A DNA stretch of 64,000 bases, from contig NZ_CP115300.1 of the NCBI RefSeq assembly GCF_027625935.1, forward strand, positions 5,704,001-5,768,000, read 5' to 3'. The notes below the pieces were generated by a model that had not been told where the DNA came from, made no database searches, and was given only the letters and a program-made list of their open reading frames with translations. Both the position numbers and the translations under genes were made by a program. Of this stretch, positions 9,769 through 18,237 are shown one piece after another. The DNA is from Streptomyces camelliae (lineage in GTDB: Bacteria; Actinomycetota; Actinomycetes; Streptomycetales; Streptomycetaceae). Each line of letters starts with the position of its first letter. Position 1 is the first letter of the stretch.

Positions 9769-10224
9769 TCAGCCCGCCAGGTGCCGTACCTGGTCCCACA
9801 GAACCGGGTCCACCACACCCACCCGGCGCCGGAAGTCGCCGAACGGCACCTCGCGCAGCTCGTCCGTCTCCAGGAAGCTGGGCCTCCCCCGGGCGTCGCC
9901 GACCGCGCCCGGGGGCAGGGGGATCACCCCGGCCCGCTCGTCGTGGTACTTGCTGGTGATCTTCGCGACCGTGGCCCGGTTCCCGCGCACGGCCAGCACC
10001 AGACACGGCCGGTCTTTCACATCGGCGCGGTCCTCGTAGGGCACGTCGGCCCACCAGATGTCCCCGGGGGCCGGCCGTTCGGCACGCGCGCGCGTACCCG
10101 CCCGGCCCGGCGGCCGCAGACGTCGCCCACCGGGCCGGCGACCGCGCCCCCAGCCGTCGATGAGCGTGGCGACGAGCGCGAGCAGGACCACGGCCGCGAG
10201 CGCCAGCCACCATGACGTGTCCAT
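9769..10224 (-). CDS. PemK/MazF-family protein with N-terminal membrane anchor
   Basis: A 151-aa protein. Residues 4-22 (SWWLALAAVVLLALVATLI) form one membrane segment, followed by a basic Arg/Gly/Pro linker. From about residue 50 comes a PemK/MazF fold: PGDIWWADVPYEDRADVKDR, then PCLVLAVRGNRATVAKITSK, and ending in DPVLWDQVRHLAG. Typical members are endoribonuclease toxins. No antitoxin ORF is visible next to it, and the membrane anchor is unlike classical MazF, so a housekeeping or regulatory role is possible. It is convergent with the lipoprotein gene (35-bp gap). Confidence 0.8.
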   Translation of the reverse strand: MDTSWWLALAAVVLLALVATLIDGWGRGRRPGGRRLRPPGRAGTRARAERPAPGDIWWADVPYEDRADVKDRPCLVLAVRGNRATVAKITSKYHDERAGVIPLPPGAVGDARGRPSFLETDELREVPFGDFRRRVGVVDPVLWDQVRHLAG

Positions 10225-10453
10225 ACGACGACGTTACCGGCGCGCGCCGCTCAACGCGCGCCCTCTGCGAAGACTCGTACGCCCCCGGTCCAGCCGAACC
10301 GGTGACAGCACAGGTGAGTTCGCCCACAACGGCCCTTTGCAGAGGAGCGACCCGCCCTTTCGCGCCTTACGCTCGACAAACCGCACGACCCCCGTTTCCT
10401 GCCCTTTTGATCTTTCCGCTTTGATCTTCACCGCCAACGGAGGTTTCTGCTTC

Positions 10454-11206
10454 ATGAAGCTCACCGTCGTCGGCTGCTCGGGGTCGTTCCCGTCCGCGGA
10501 ATCGGCCTGTTCGAGCTACCTCGTCGAGGCCGACGGCTTCCGGCTGCTCCTTGACATGGGCAACGGCGCCCTGGGCGAGTTGCAGCGCCACTGCGGTCTC
10601 TACGACCTTGACGCGATCTTCCTCAGCCATCTGCACGCCGATCACTGCATCGACATGCTCGCGTACTTCGTCGCGCGGTACTACCGCCACGACGGCGGCC
10701 GCTGCGACCCCATCCCCGTCTACGGCCCCGAGGGCACCGAGCAGCGCCTGACCACGGCCTACGACGACGTCCCGTCCGCCTCCTCGATGAGCGAGGTCTT
10801 CGACTTCCACACGGTCAAGCCCTCCACGTTCGAGATCGGCCCGTTCACGGTGCACACCGAGCGGGTCCGCCACCCCGTGGAGGCGTACGGCATCCGGATC
10901 GAGCACGCCGGGAAGTCCCTGACGTACTCCGGGGACACGGGCGTCACCGAGACCCTGGACGGGCTGGCCCGGGACACCGACCTGTTCCTGTGCGAGGCCG
11001 CGTTCACGCACGGCAAGGAGAACATCCCGGACCTGCACCTCAACGGCCGTGAGGCGGGCGAGACGGCGGCCCGGGCCAGGGCCCGGCGCCTGGTCCTCAC
11101 CCACATCCCCCCGTGGACAGACCCCGAGGCCAACCTCCGTGACGCGCGCGAGGTGTTCACGGGCCCGGTGGACCTGGCCGCACCGCGGGTGACGTACGAG
11201 ATCTGA
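10454..11206 (+). CDS. metallo-beta-lactamase-fold hydrolase (RNase Z/AttM-like)
   Basis: A 250-aa MBL-fold enzyme starting MKLTVVGCSGSFPS, with the metal motif SHLHADHCIDM (HxHxDH). Later ligands are seen in TERVRHPVEAYGI, SLTYSGDTGVTETL and VLTHIPPWTD. These features fit the RNase Z-like or cyclic-nucleotide-phosphodiesterase-like branch found next to rph/rdgB in many actinobacteria; the substrate cannot be assigned. The start ATG has Shine-Dalgarno AACGGAGG. A strong bidirectional terminator separates it from nagE2. Confidence 0.88.
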   Translation: MKLTVVGCSGSFPSAESACSSYLVEADGFRLLLDMGNGALGELQRHCGLYDLDAIFLSHLHADHCIDMLAYFVARYYRHDGGRCDPIPVYGPEGTEQRLTTAYDDVPSASSMSEVFDFHTVKPSTFEIGPFTVHTERVRHPVEAYGIRIEHAGKSLTYSGDTGVTETLDGLARDTDLFLCEAAFTHGKENIPDLHLNGREAGETAARARARRLVLTHIPPWTDPEANLRDAREVFTGPVDLAAPRVTYEI

Positions 11207-11223
11207 GGCCGCCACGTACGGGA

Positions 11224-11256
11224 AAGGCCCCGGAGCCTGAATGGCTCCGGGGCCTT
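11224..11256. terminator. bidirectional hairpin terminator
   Basis: AAGGCCCCGGAGCC (11224-11237) and GGCTCCGGGGCCTT (11243-11256) form a perfect 14-bp stem with a 5-nt loop between two convergent genes. Confidence 0.92.
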
Positions 11257-11275
11257 CGTCATGCCGTCGCGGCCG

Positions 11276-12523
11276 TCACGCCTTCGTGAGGTCCTCGATC
11301 TCCTCCTCGGGCTCGCGGCCCGGGGTGGGGAGGTTGAACCTGGTGATCGCGAAGCGGAAGACCGCGTAGTAGATCGCCGCGAACACCAGGCCGATCGGAA
11401 TGATCAGCCAGGGCTTGGTCGCGAGGTTCCAGTTGAGCGCGTAGTCGATGAAGCCCGCGGAGAAGGTGAAGCCCGCGTGCACACCGAGCGCCCAGGTGAC
11501 CGCCATGGACAGGGCCGTCAGCACCGCGTGGATGGCGTACAGCACCGGCGCGATGAACATGAAGGAGAACTCGATGGGCTCGGTGACACCGGTGACGAAC
11601 GAGGTCAGCGCGAGGGAGATCATCATGCCGAGGACGGCCTTGCGGCGCTCGGGGCGGGCGGAGTGCGCGATGGCGAGCGCGGCGGCCGGCAGACCGAACA
11701 TCATGATCGGGAAGAAGCCGGACATGAACATACCGGCGTGCGGGTCACCGGCGAAGAAGCGGTTGAGGTCACCGTGGACGATCTGGCCGGCGGAGTTCTT
11801 GTAGTCGCCGATCTGGAACCAGGAGACGGTGTTCACGAACTGGTGCATGCCGACCGGGATCAGCGCACGGTTGACCAGACCGAACAGACCCGCGCCCACC
11901 GCGCCGAGGCCGGTGATCCACTCACCGGCGTGGGAGATGCCCTCACCGATGGGCTTCCAGACCAGACCGAAGAAGACGCCCATGAGGGTGCCGACGAAGG
12001 CCATGATGATCGGCACCAGCCGGCGGCCGTTGAAGAAGCCGAGCCAGTCCACCAGCTTCTTGCGGTGGTAGCGCTGCCACAGCACCGCGGCCAGCAGACC
12101 CATGAGAATGCCGCCGAGGACACCGGGGTTGTTGTAGGTCGCGGCTATGTCCGCGCCCTTGGTTATCTGGGCCTCGGTGACCGGGAACGCCTTCAGCACG
12201 TTGCTGTAGACCAGGAAGCCGACCAGGGCGGCGAGCGCCGTCGAGCCGTCGGCCTTCTTGGCGAAGCCGATCGCGACGCCGATGCAGAACAGCATCGGCA
12301 GGTTGTCGAAGATGGCGCCACCGGCCGTGGCGAACACTGCCGTGACCTTGTCGGGCAGGTGCAGCTTGTCGTGGACGTCCTGCTGGCCCAGGCGCAGGAG
12401 GATGCCCGCCGCCGGCAGTACGGCGATGGGGAGCTGCAGGCTGCGGCCGACCTTCTGCAGGCCCTGGAACAGGCCGGATCCCCGCTTCTTTGCGGGAGCC
12501 GCCGTGGCGGTGGCGGTGCTCAT
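11276..12523 (-). CDS. nagE2: PTS EIIC, N-acetylglucosamine permease
   Basis: Membrane channel component of the phosphoenolpyruvate PTS for N-acetylglucosamine, 415 aa with about eight to ten membrane spans. It has the glucose/GlcNAc-family EIIC blocks LQLPIAVLPAAGILLRLG, GFFNGRRLVPIIMAF, DPHAGMFMSGFFPIMMFGLP and the substrate-site GVTEPIEFSFMF. The start at 12523 has Shine-Dalgarno GGAGGA; longer in-frame starts have no support. Synteny with nagE1, nagF and rph matches S. coelicolor NagE2. Two DasR-type dre operators lie directly upstream (12543-12575), so it should be repressed by DasR and induced by glucosamine-6-phosphate. Confidence 0.92.
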   Translation of the reverse strand: MSTATATAAPAKKRGSGLFQGLQKVGRSLQLPIAVLPAAGILLRLGQQDVHDKLHLPDKVTAVFATAGGAIFDNLPMLFCIGVAIGFAKKADGSTALAALVGFLVYSNVLKAFPVTEAQITKGADIAATYNNPGVLGGILMGLLAAVLWQRYHRKKLVDWLGFFNGRRLVPIIMAFVGTLMGVFFGLVWKPIGEGISHAGEWITGLGAVGAGLFGLVNRALIPVGMHQFVNTVSWFQIGDYKNSAGQIVHGDLNRFFAGDPHAGMFMSGFFPIMMFGLPAAALAIAHSARPERRKAVLGMMISLALTSFVTGVTEPIEFSFMFIAPVLYAIHAVLTALSMAVTWALGVHAGFTFSAGFIDYALNWNLATKPWLIIPIGLVFAAIYYAVFRFAITRFNLPTPGREPEEEIEDLTKA

Positions 12524-12542
12524 GGTTGGTTCCTCCATCGGT

Positions 12543-12558
12543 GGTGGTCTACACCACT
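12543..12558. promoter_or_regulatory. DasR operator (dre) 1 upstream of nagE2
   Basis: GGTGGTCTACACCACT closely matches the dre consensus ACTGGTCTAGACCACT. It lies 20 bp before the nagE2 start codon. Confidence 0.82.
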
Positions 12559-12559
12559 C

Positions 12560-12575
12560 AGTGGTGTAGACCTGT
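12560..12575. promoter_or_regulatory. DasR operator (dre) 2 upstream of nagE2
   Basis: AGTGGTGTAGACCTGT is a second dre-like palindrome, one base from the first. Tandem sites suggest tight DasR repression. Confidence 0.75.
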
Positions 12576-12664
12576 TGTAGCACGATGAAGGCGGGATAAG
12601 GAACCACGAAATCCGCTACCGAAACGCTACGCGCCGTGCCGGTGTGCTACGGGGGCCACAGGGC

Positions 12665-13966
12665 TCACGCCTTGGTGATGTCCTCGACCTCGTCCTCCGG
12701 CTCCCGGCCCGGCGTCTTCAGGTCGAACCTCGTGATCGCGAACCGGAAGACGGCGTAATAGACCAGTGCGAAGCACAGGCCGATCGGGATGATCGCCCAC
12801 GGTCGGGTCGCCAGGTCCCAGTTGATCACGTAGTCGATCAGGCCGGCCGAGAAGCTGAACCCGTCGTGCACCCCGAGCGCCCAGGTCACCGCCATCGAGA
12901 CACCGGTGAGCACGGCGTGCACGGCGTACAGGACCGGTGCGATGAAGAGGAAGGAGTACTCGATCGGCTCGGTGATGCCCGTCACGAACGACGTCAGCGC
13001 CACCGAGAGCATCAGACCGCCGACCTCCTTGCGGCGGCCCGGCTTCGCGCAGTGCGTGATGGCCAGCGCGGCGGCCGGCAGCGCGAACATCATGATCGGG
13101 AAGAAGCCCGAGGTGAACTGGCCCGCGTGCGGATCGCCCGCCAGGAACATGTTGATGTCGCCGTGCACCACCGTGCCGTCCGGCTTGGTATAGCTGCCGA
13201 ACTGGAACCACATGGGCACGTTCAGGAACTGGTGCAGGCCGACCACCAGCAGCGCGCGGTTCGCCACCCCGAAGACACCCGCACCCCAGGACCCGATGGA
13301 CCGCAGCCAGTGGCTGAAGCTCTCCAGCGCGTGCCCGACCGGCGGCCAGATCCACAGGCACAGAGCGGCGAAGACGATGGCGACGAACGCCATGATGATC
13401 GGCACCAGCCGCCGCCCGTTGAAGAAGCCCAGCCAGTCCACCAGCCTGGTGCGATGGAACCGCGCCCAGAAGAACGCGGCCAGCAGACCCATGACGATGC
13501 CGCCGAAGACACCCGGGTTCTGGAAGGTGTACGGCGTCACCGAGCCCACCCCCGCGCCGGTGCTGACCTGGCAGCCGACCTGCGGGATCGCCTTGGAGCC
13601 GCCGGGGCACGTCTCGGGGAACTGGTGGAGTACGCCGTAGTAGACGAGGAAACCGGCCACCGCCGCGAGCGCCGTCGAGCCGTCCGCCTTCTTCGCCATG
13701 CCGATCGCCACGCCCACGCAGAACAGCAGCGGCAGGCCGAGGGAGCCGTCGAGCAGGGCGCCGCCCGCGCCCGTCATCACCTTGGAGACGTCGGTCCAGC
13801 CCAGCCCGTCCTTGCCGAACACGTCCGGCTGGCCCAGCCGGTTCAGGATGCCCGCCGCCGGCAGCACCGCGATCGGCAGCTGGAGGCTGCGGCCCATCTT
13901 CTGCAGGCCCTGGAAGGCCGTCTGCCACCGTCGACGTGCGGCAGAGGTCTCGGTGTCGGCACTCAT
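12665..13966 (-). CDS. nagE1: PTS EIIC, second N-acetylglucosamine-type permease
   Basis: Paralogue of the neighbouring nagE2 (433 aa) with the same EIIC blocks: LQLPIAVLPAAGILNRLG, GFFNGRRLVPIIMAF, DPHAGQFTSGFFPIMMFALP and GITEPIEYSFLF. It differs mainly by an insert near residues 115-140 containing two Cys (TCPGGSKAIPQVGCQV). The start at 13966 gives the Met before SADTETSAARRRW, with a weak Shine-Dalgarno. One dre site (13987-14002) lies in the intergenic region shared with divergent nagF. In S. coelicolor the NagE2 paralogue is the main GlcNAc transporter; the role of this one is less clear. Confidence 0.88.
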   Translation of the reverse strand: MSADTETSAARRRWQTAFQGLQKMGRSLQLPIAVLPAAGILNRLGQPDVFGKDGLGWTDVSKVMTGAGGALLDGSLGLPLLFCVGVAIGMAKKADGSTALAAVAGFLVYYGVLHQFPETCPGGSKAIPQVGCQVSTGAGVGSVTPYTFQNPGVFGGIVMGLLAAFFWARFHRTRLVDWLGFFNGRRLVPIIMAFVAIVFAALCLWIWPPVGHALESFSHWLRSIGSWGAGVFGVANRALLVVGLHQFLNVPMWFQFGSYTKPDGTVVHGDINMFLAGDPHAGQFTSGFFPIMMFALPAAALAITHCAKPGRRKEVGGLMLSVALTSFVTGITEPIEYSFLFIAPVLYAVHAVLTGVSMAVTWALGVHDGFSFSAGLIDYVINWDLATRPWAIIPIGLCFALVYYAVFRFAITRFDLKTPGREPEDEVEDITKA

Positions 13967-13986
13967 GAGTTGGCGACCGCCTGTCA

Positions 13987-14002
13987 GGTGGTGTAGACCA
14001 GT
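13987..14002. promoter_or_regulatory. DasR operator (dre) between nagE1 and nagF
   Basis: GGTGGTGTAGACCAGT matches the dre consensus and sits in the 127-bp divergent interval, so it may control both genes. Confidence 0.82.
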
Positions 14003-14093
14003 TACGGACGATTGGGATGCTGTGACGTCATCTTTCGGTACGTACGGCGCCATCGCTCGCGAAACTGGGCCAACTGTGCGTGAGGAGACCGAA

Positions 14094-14327
14094 ATGGCCA
14101 GCAAGGCTGAGAAGATCGTCGCCGGCCTCGGCGGTATCGACAACATCGACGAGATCGAGGGCTGCATCACCCGGCTGCGCACCGAGGTGCACGACGCCTC
14201 CCTGGTCGACGACGCCGCCCTGAAGGCCGCCGGCGCCCACGGTGTCGTCAAGATGGGCACCGCGATCCAGGTCGTCATCGGCACCGACGCCGACCCGATC
14301 GCCGCGGAGATCGAAGACATGATGTGA
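14094..14327 (+). CDS. nagF: PTS EIIB, N-acetylglucosamine phosphocarrier
   Basis: Cytoplasmic EIIB domain of 77 aa that passes phosphate from EIIA (Crr) to GlcNAc entering through NagE2. The phosphorylated cysteine lies in EIEGCITRLRTEVHD, the family signature. The start at 14094 is preceded by GAGGAGACC. It is divergent from nagE1 with a shared dre site. Synteny and size match S. coelicolor NagF. Confidence 0.93.
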   Translation: MASKAEKIVAGLGGIDNIDEIEGCITRLRTEVHDASLVDDAALKAAGAHGVVKMGTAIQVVIGTDADPIAAEIEDMM

Positions 14328-14332
14328 GCCGC

Positions 14333-14371
14333 CGTGCCGGTTCACCTATACGGCGTGCCGGTTCACCTGTA
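14333..14371 (+). repeat. two-copy tandem repeat after nagF
   Basis: CGTGCCGGTTCACCTATA recurs 22 bp on as CGTGCCGGTTCACCTGTA, starting six bases after the nagF stop and running into the terminator. Confidence 0.8.
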
Positions 14372-14403
14372 AGGGGCTCTTCCCGAGGCGGGAGGAGCCC
14401 CTT
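14371..14403 (+). terminator. hairpin terminator between nagF and rph
   Basis: AAGGGGCTC (14371-14379) pairs with GAGCCCCTT (14395-14403). The stem continues inward as TTCCCG/CGGGAG around a short AGG loop, giving about 15 bp with one wobble. Confidence 0.9.
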
Positions 14404-14429
14404 CCCCATGTGCGGCTAGGCTCGTCGCC

Positions 14430-15167
14430 ATGTCTCGCATCGACGGCCGTACCCCCGAACAGCTCCGCCCGGTCACCATCCAGCGCGGCTGGAGCAAGCA
14501 CGCCGAGGGCTCCGTCCTCGTCTCCTTCGGCGACACCAAGGTGTTCTGCACCGCCTCCGTGACCGAAGGAGTCCCGCGCTGGCGCAAGGGCAGCGGCGAG
14601 GGCTGGGTCACCGCGGAGTACGCCATGCTGCCCCGCGCCACCAACACCCGCGGCGACCGCGAGTCCGTCAAGGGCAAGATCGGCGGCCGTACCCATGAGA
14701 TCTCCCGCCTCATCGGCCGCTCCCTGCGCGCCGTCATCGACTACAAGGCGCTCGGCGAGAACACCATCGTCCTCGACTGCGACGTCCTCCAGGCCGACGG
14801 CGGCACGCGTACGGCCGCCATCACCGGCGCGTACGTGGCGCTCGCCGACGCCGTCTCCTGGGCCCAGGGCAAGAAGCTGATCAAGCACGGCCGCCAGCCG
14901 CTCACCGGCACCGTCAGCGCCGTCTCGGTCGGCATCGTCGGCGGCGTCCCGCTGCTCGACCTCTGCTACGAGGAGGACGTGCGCGCCGAGACCGACATGA
15001 ACGTCGTCTGCACCGGCGACGGCCGCTTCGTCGAGGTCCAGGGCACCGCCGAGGCCGAGCCCTTCGCCCGCGACGAACTGAACGCCCTGCTCGACCTCGC
15101 CGTCACCGGCTGCACCGAGCTGGCCGCGATCCAGCGGGCGGCTCTGGACGCCACCCTGGGCACGTAG
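14430..15167 (+). CDS. rph: ribonuclease PH
   Basis: Phosphorolytic 3'-5' exoribonuclease of 245 aa that trims tRNA 3' ends, releasing nucleoside diphosphates. Family blocks are present in order: [81 protein letters not shown] and [14 protein letters not shown]. Length and motifs are standard. It lies downstream of nagF behind a terminator. rdgB, its usual partner, is about 10 kb away here, so the two are not co-transcribed in this genome. Confidence 0.97.
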   Translation: MSRIDGRTPEQLRPVTIQRGWSKHAEGSVLVSFGDTKVFCTASVTEGVPRWRKGSGEGWVTAEYAMLPRATNTRGDRESVKGKIGGRTHEISRLIGRSLRAVIDYKALGENTIVLDCDVLQADGGTRTAAITGAYVALADAVSWAQGKKLIKHGRQPLTGTVSAVSVGIVGGVPLLDLCYEEDVRAETDMNVVCTGDGRFVEVQGTAEAEPFARDELNALLDLAVTGCTELAAIQRAALDATLGT

Positions 15168-15195
15168 CGCGGAACGTAAAGGGCAGACCAACAGG

Positions 15196-15226
15196 GCGGG
15201 CGCACGCGGGCAACCCGTGCGCCCGC
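15196..15226 (+). terminator. hairpin terminator after rph
   Basis: GCGGGCGCACG and CGTGCGCCCGC form an 11-bp stem with a 9-nt loop, about 30 bp after the stop. Confidence 0.85.
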
Positions 15227-15285
15227 ACCCGCGTCCTAGGGGTACGGCAGCCTAACCAGGCCTTATCAGGGGAGGGACCACCATC

Positions 15286-15672
15286 ATGGCCGTCAGCCGA
15301 CGCCGCCATCTCATCGCCGTCGCCGCCGTCGTGGCCACCGCCGCGCTCACCGCCGGGTGCGACAGCGTCAGCAAGGCCCTGGACTGCGTGCACACCGCCG
15401 ACTCCATCGCCGACAGCGTCACCGGCCTCCAACAGGCCGTGGAGAGCGCCGCGAACGATCCGACGCAGGCCGACGAGTCCCTCGACTCCATCGAGAAGAA
15501 CCTGGACAAGATCGGCGACAAGACCGGCCACGCGGACGTGAACAAGGCGGTGGACGACCTGAAGAAGGCCGTGGGGAACGTCCGTACGGCCATCAAGAAC
15601 GGGGACCGCACGCCGGACGTGAGCCCGGTGACGGACGCCGCCGGCGAACTCACCAAGGTCTGCACGAAGTAA
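15286..15672 (+). CDS. small helical lipoprotein of unknown function
   Basis: A 128-aa protein with a lipoprotein signal (MAVSRRRHLIAVAAVVATAA, then LTAGC lipobox). The mature part is helical and rich in Asp, Ala and Lys, with heptad-like spacing (SLDSIEKNLDKIGDKTG, VDDLKKAVGNVRTAIKNG). The cysteines CDSVSKALDC and VCTK may pair. Function is unknown. The stop lies within a 14-bp tandem repeat (AAGTAACCGCTGTG/ACGTAACCGCTGCT, 15667-15694). Confidence 0.82.
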   Translation: MAVSRRRHLIAVAAVVATAALTAGCDSVSKALDCVHTADSIADSVTGLQQAVESAANDPTQADESLDSIEKNLDKIGDKTGHADVNKAVDDLKKAVGNVRTAIKNGDRTPDVSPVTDAAGELTKVCTK

Positions 15673-15693
15673 CCGCTGTGACGTAACCGCTGC

Positions 15694-16425
15694 TCAGTCC
15701 TCCCGGTTCCGGCGCTCCTCCCGCCGCTGCTCGCGCAGCATCTTGCGCTCCTCCTTGAGCCGTTTCTGCTCGGCCCGAGTGACCTTGCGTTCCACCGCGA
15801 CCCCGCCCCAGAAGGCGAACCCCCCGATGACCACCCGCGGAGCGCCGGGCTCTGGCGGCTCGTCGTCGTGGGGATGGTCGAAGCCGCCCATGACACCGAT
15901 CCCGCGGACGACGACCTCGACCCCCGGCGGCACGATCACCTGCACCCCGCCCATGATCGCCACGCAGTCGATCTCGACCTCGCGGTCCGCGAAGTTCGCC
16001 TCGCGCAGGTCGATCTCGCCGCCGCCCATGAACGCGAAGCAGGTGAACCGCTTCGGCACCGTCCAGCGGCCCTTGCGCTGAAACCCCGACATGATCGCGA
16101 CCCCGCCCGTCGAGGACCCCTCACCGCCGACGATCCGGGCCGCCCAACTCCCCTTCTCCACCGGCTCCTTGGTGAACGAAACCGGCGTAGGGGCGGTGGC
16201 CGTGGGCAGATCGCGGGTGATCGGGGTCAACTCGCCGTACGTGCGCGCCTTGTAGGCCGCTTCCAGCCGCTCCTCGAACTCCGCCATGTCGAGCCGGCCC
16301 TCGGCCAGCGCGTCCCGCAGCACCTCGGCCACCCGCTCACGGTCGGCGTCGGAGGCGCGAAGGTCCGGGGCAGGAGCGGCGGCCCGGTGGTGGTCCGGAA
16401 CTGCCGGGACTGCGTCGTCAGTCAT
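15694..16425 (-). CDS. DUF1707 plus LiaF-like C-terminal domain protein
   Basis: A 243-aa soluble protein. Residues about 22-75 are a DUF1707 (SHOCT-like) domain: DLRASDADRERVAEVLRDA and GRLDMAEFEERLEAAYKAR. Residues 100-215 form a right-handed beta repeat typical of the LiaF/cell-wall-active antibiotic response domain, with recurring FMGGGEIDLREANF, IMGGVQVIVPPG and IGVMGGFDH. A strongly charged tail follows. In other species such proteins respond to envelope stress or sit in two-component clusters; here the neighbours are an ABC exporter operon 10 bp upstream on the same strand. Probable co-transcription suggests an envelope role (inference). Confidence 0.82.
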   Translation of the reverse strand: MTDDAVPAVPDHHRAAAPAPDLRASDADRERVAEVLRDALAEGRLDMAEFEERLEAAYKARTYGELTPITRDLPTATAPTPVSFTKEPVEKGSWAARIVGGEGSSTGGVAIMSGFQRKGRWTVPKRFTCFAFMGGGEIDLREANFADREVEIDCVAIMGGVQVIVPPGVEVVVRGIGVMGGFDHPHDDEPPEPGAPRVVIGGFAFWGGVAVERKVTRAEQKRLKEERKMLREQRREERRNRED

Positions 16426-16434
16426 GACAGAAGC

Positions 16435-17397
16435 CTACGAGACGGCCTTCTCCGCGTACATCTTGGCGATGACAGCCTCGATGTCCGGTTCCCGCACCGA
16501 CAGGTCGACCAGCGGATACTCCGCCGCGAGATGTGCCACGACCGGCGCCGCCGACTGCCCCGCCGGGAACGCCAGCCACTGCCGCGGCCCCTCGACCCTC
16601 ACCACCCGCGCCGACGGCACCTCGACCGGCGGCAGCTCCCGCTCCAGGTCCACCACCAGCGTCCGCTCGCTCTCCCCGGCCTCGTGCAGCCCCGCGAGCG
16701 GACCGTCGTACATCAGCCGGCCATGGTCGATCACCATCACCCGCGAGCACAACTGCTCGATGTCCTGCAGATCGTGCGTGGTCAGCAGCACCGTCGTGCC
16801 GCGCTCGGTGTTCAACTCCCGCAGGAACCCCCGTACCTTGGCCTTCGACACGACATCCAGGCCGATCGTCGGCTCGTCCAGGTACAGCACCTCCGGATCG
16901 TGCAGCAGCGCCGCCGCGATGTCCCCGCGCATCCGCTGACCCAGCGACAGCTGCCGCACCGGCACGTCCAACAGGGCGCCCAGCTCCAGGAGTTCCACGC
17001 AGCGGTCCAGATTCTCCCGGTACCGGGCGTCGGGGATGCGGTACATGCGGTGCGCCAGCCGGTACGAGTCGATCAGCGGCAGGTCCCACCACAGCGTCGT
17101 ACGCTGCCCGAACACCACCCCGATCCGGTGCGCGAGCCGCGTCCGCTCCCGCGACGGATCGATCCCCGCCACCCGCAGCCGCCCGGCGCTCGGCGTCAGG
17201 ATGCCGGTCAGCATCTTGATCGTGGTCGACTTCCCCGCGCCGTTCGGCCCGATGTAGCCCACCATCTCGCCACGCGCCACGGTGAACGACAGCGAGTCCA
17301 CCGCCCGCACCGCACGCCGCTCCCGCTTGAGGAACCCGGTCTTCTTACGCACCTCGAAGACCTTCTCGACGTTTTCGAGCACGATGAAGTCACTCAC
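16435..17397 (-). CDS. ABC transporter ATP-binding protein
   Basis: Nucleotide-binding subunit of 320 aa powering the two membrane proteins encoded immediately upstream. Walker A is GPNGAGKSTTIKML, the signature region reads LSLGQRMRGDIAAALLHDPE, Walker B is VLYLDEPTIGLD, and the switch His is in TTHDLQDIEQLC. The N-terminus FIVLENVEKVFEVRKKTGFL fits the ABC-2 exporter family whose permeases were formerly DUF990. The start is GTG at 17397, 9 bp after the permease stop, with AGGGAG upstream. It ends 10 bp before the DUF1707 gene. The substrate is unknown. Confidence 0.92.
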   Translation of the reverse strand: MSDFIVLENVEKVFEVRKKTGFLKRERRAVRAVDSLSFTVARGEMVGYIGPNGAGKSTTIKMLTGILTPSAGRLRVAGIDPSRERTRLAHRIGVVFGQRTTLWWDLPLIDSYRLAHRMYRIPDARYRENLDRCVELLELGALLDVPVRQLSLGQRMRGDIAAALLHDPEVLYLDEPTIGLDVVSKAKVRGFLRELNTERGTTVLLTTHDLQDIEQLCSRVMVIDHGRLMYDGPLAGLHEAGESERTLVVDLERELPPVEVPSARVVRVEGPRQWLAFPAGQSAAPVVAHLAAEYPLVDLSVREPDIEAVIAKMYAEKAVS

Positions 17398-17406
17398 CCT
17401 GGCTCC

Positions 17407-18237
17407 CTAACTCCCTGTGCTCCGATACGAACGAAGTCCCGCCCGCCAGGCCAGCCCGGCCAGCGCACAGCAGCCCGCCGCGACCAGCGGAGGCGTGAAC
17501 GCCACCCACTCCGGCAGGTCCAGCGGATACGGCCGCCCGAGCACATAGGTCGCGGGCAGCCAGTTCACGAAAGCCAGCGGCAGCACGAACGTCACCCCGC
17601 GCACCAACTCCTTCGCGAACACCGTCGGCGGATACTGCAGCAGCGTCGTCCCGCCGTAGGTGAAGGCGTTCTGCACCTCGGAGGCGTCCTGCGCCACGAA
17701 CTGGAACGCCGCCCCCGCCACGAACACCGCGCTGAAGATCGCGAAGCCGCTCAGCACCATCACCGGCATCAGCAGCAGCTTCAGCGGTGTCCAGGCGATG
17801 TCGACCCCGGTCAGCGACCAGCCCAGCACCAGCGAGCCCTGCACCACCCGGCCGAGCCGCCGCAGCGCGAACCGGTCGGCGGCCACCTGCGCCAGCACCG
17901 GCACCGGCCGCACCAGCAGCGTGTCCAGCGTGCCGTCCCGCACCCGCCGCCCCAGCCGGTCCATCGAGCCGATCGCCAGATCGGCCAGCCCGAAGGCCAT
18001 CGCCGACAGCCCGTACAGGAACGCCACCTCCGGCAGCGAGTAGCCGCCCAGCGCGCGCACCCGCGAGAACATCAGCATGATCGCGACGAAGTCGAAGGAG
18101 GTCGCCGCGAAGTTCCCGAACGTGGTCATGACGAACGACGCCCGGTAGGCCATCGTGGACCGCATCCACATCCCGGCGATCATCCCGTAGGCCCGCACCC
18201 CGGTCACCAGGCGAGCCTCCGTGGGACTGTCACCCAC
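17407..18237 (-). CDS. ABC-2 family permease, subunit B
   Basis: A 276-aa membrane protein with about six hydrophobic segments. The first is preceded by IAGMWMRSTMAYRASFVMTT, and later segments include LLMPVMVLSGFAIFSAVF and FVLPLAFVNWLPATYVLG. The loop DGTLDTLLVRPVPVLAQV is typical of the DUF990-type ABC-2 permeases, which come as two unequal subunits beside one ATPase. The GTG start at 18237 overlaps the stop of the upstream permease by 8 nt, suggesting translational coupling. Confidence 0.88.
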   Translation of the reverse strand: MGDSPTEARLVTGVRAYGMIAGMWMRSTMAYRASFVMTTFGNFAATSFDFVAIMLMFSRVRALGGYSLPEVAFLYGLSAMAFGLADLAIGSMDRLGRRVRDGTLDTLLVRPVPVLAQVAADRFALRRLGRVVQGSLVLGWSLTGVDIAWTPLKLLLMPVMVLSGFAIFSAVFVAGAAFQFVAQDASEVQNAFTYGGTTLLQYPPTVFAKELVRGVTFVLPLAFVNWLPATYVLGRPYPLDLPEWVAFTPPLVAAGCCALAGLAWRAGLRSYRSTGS

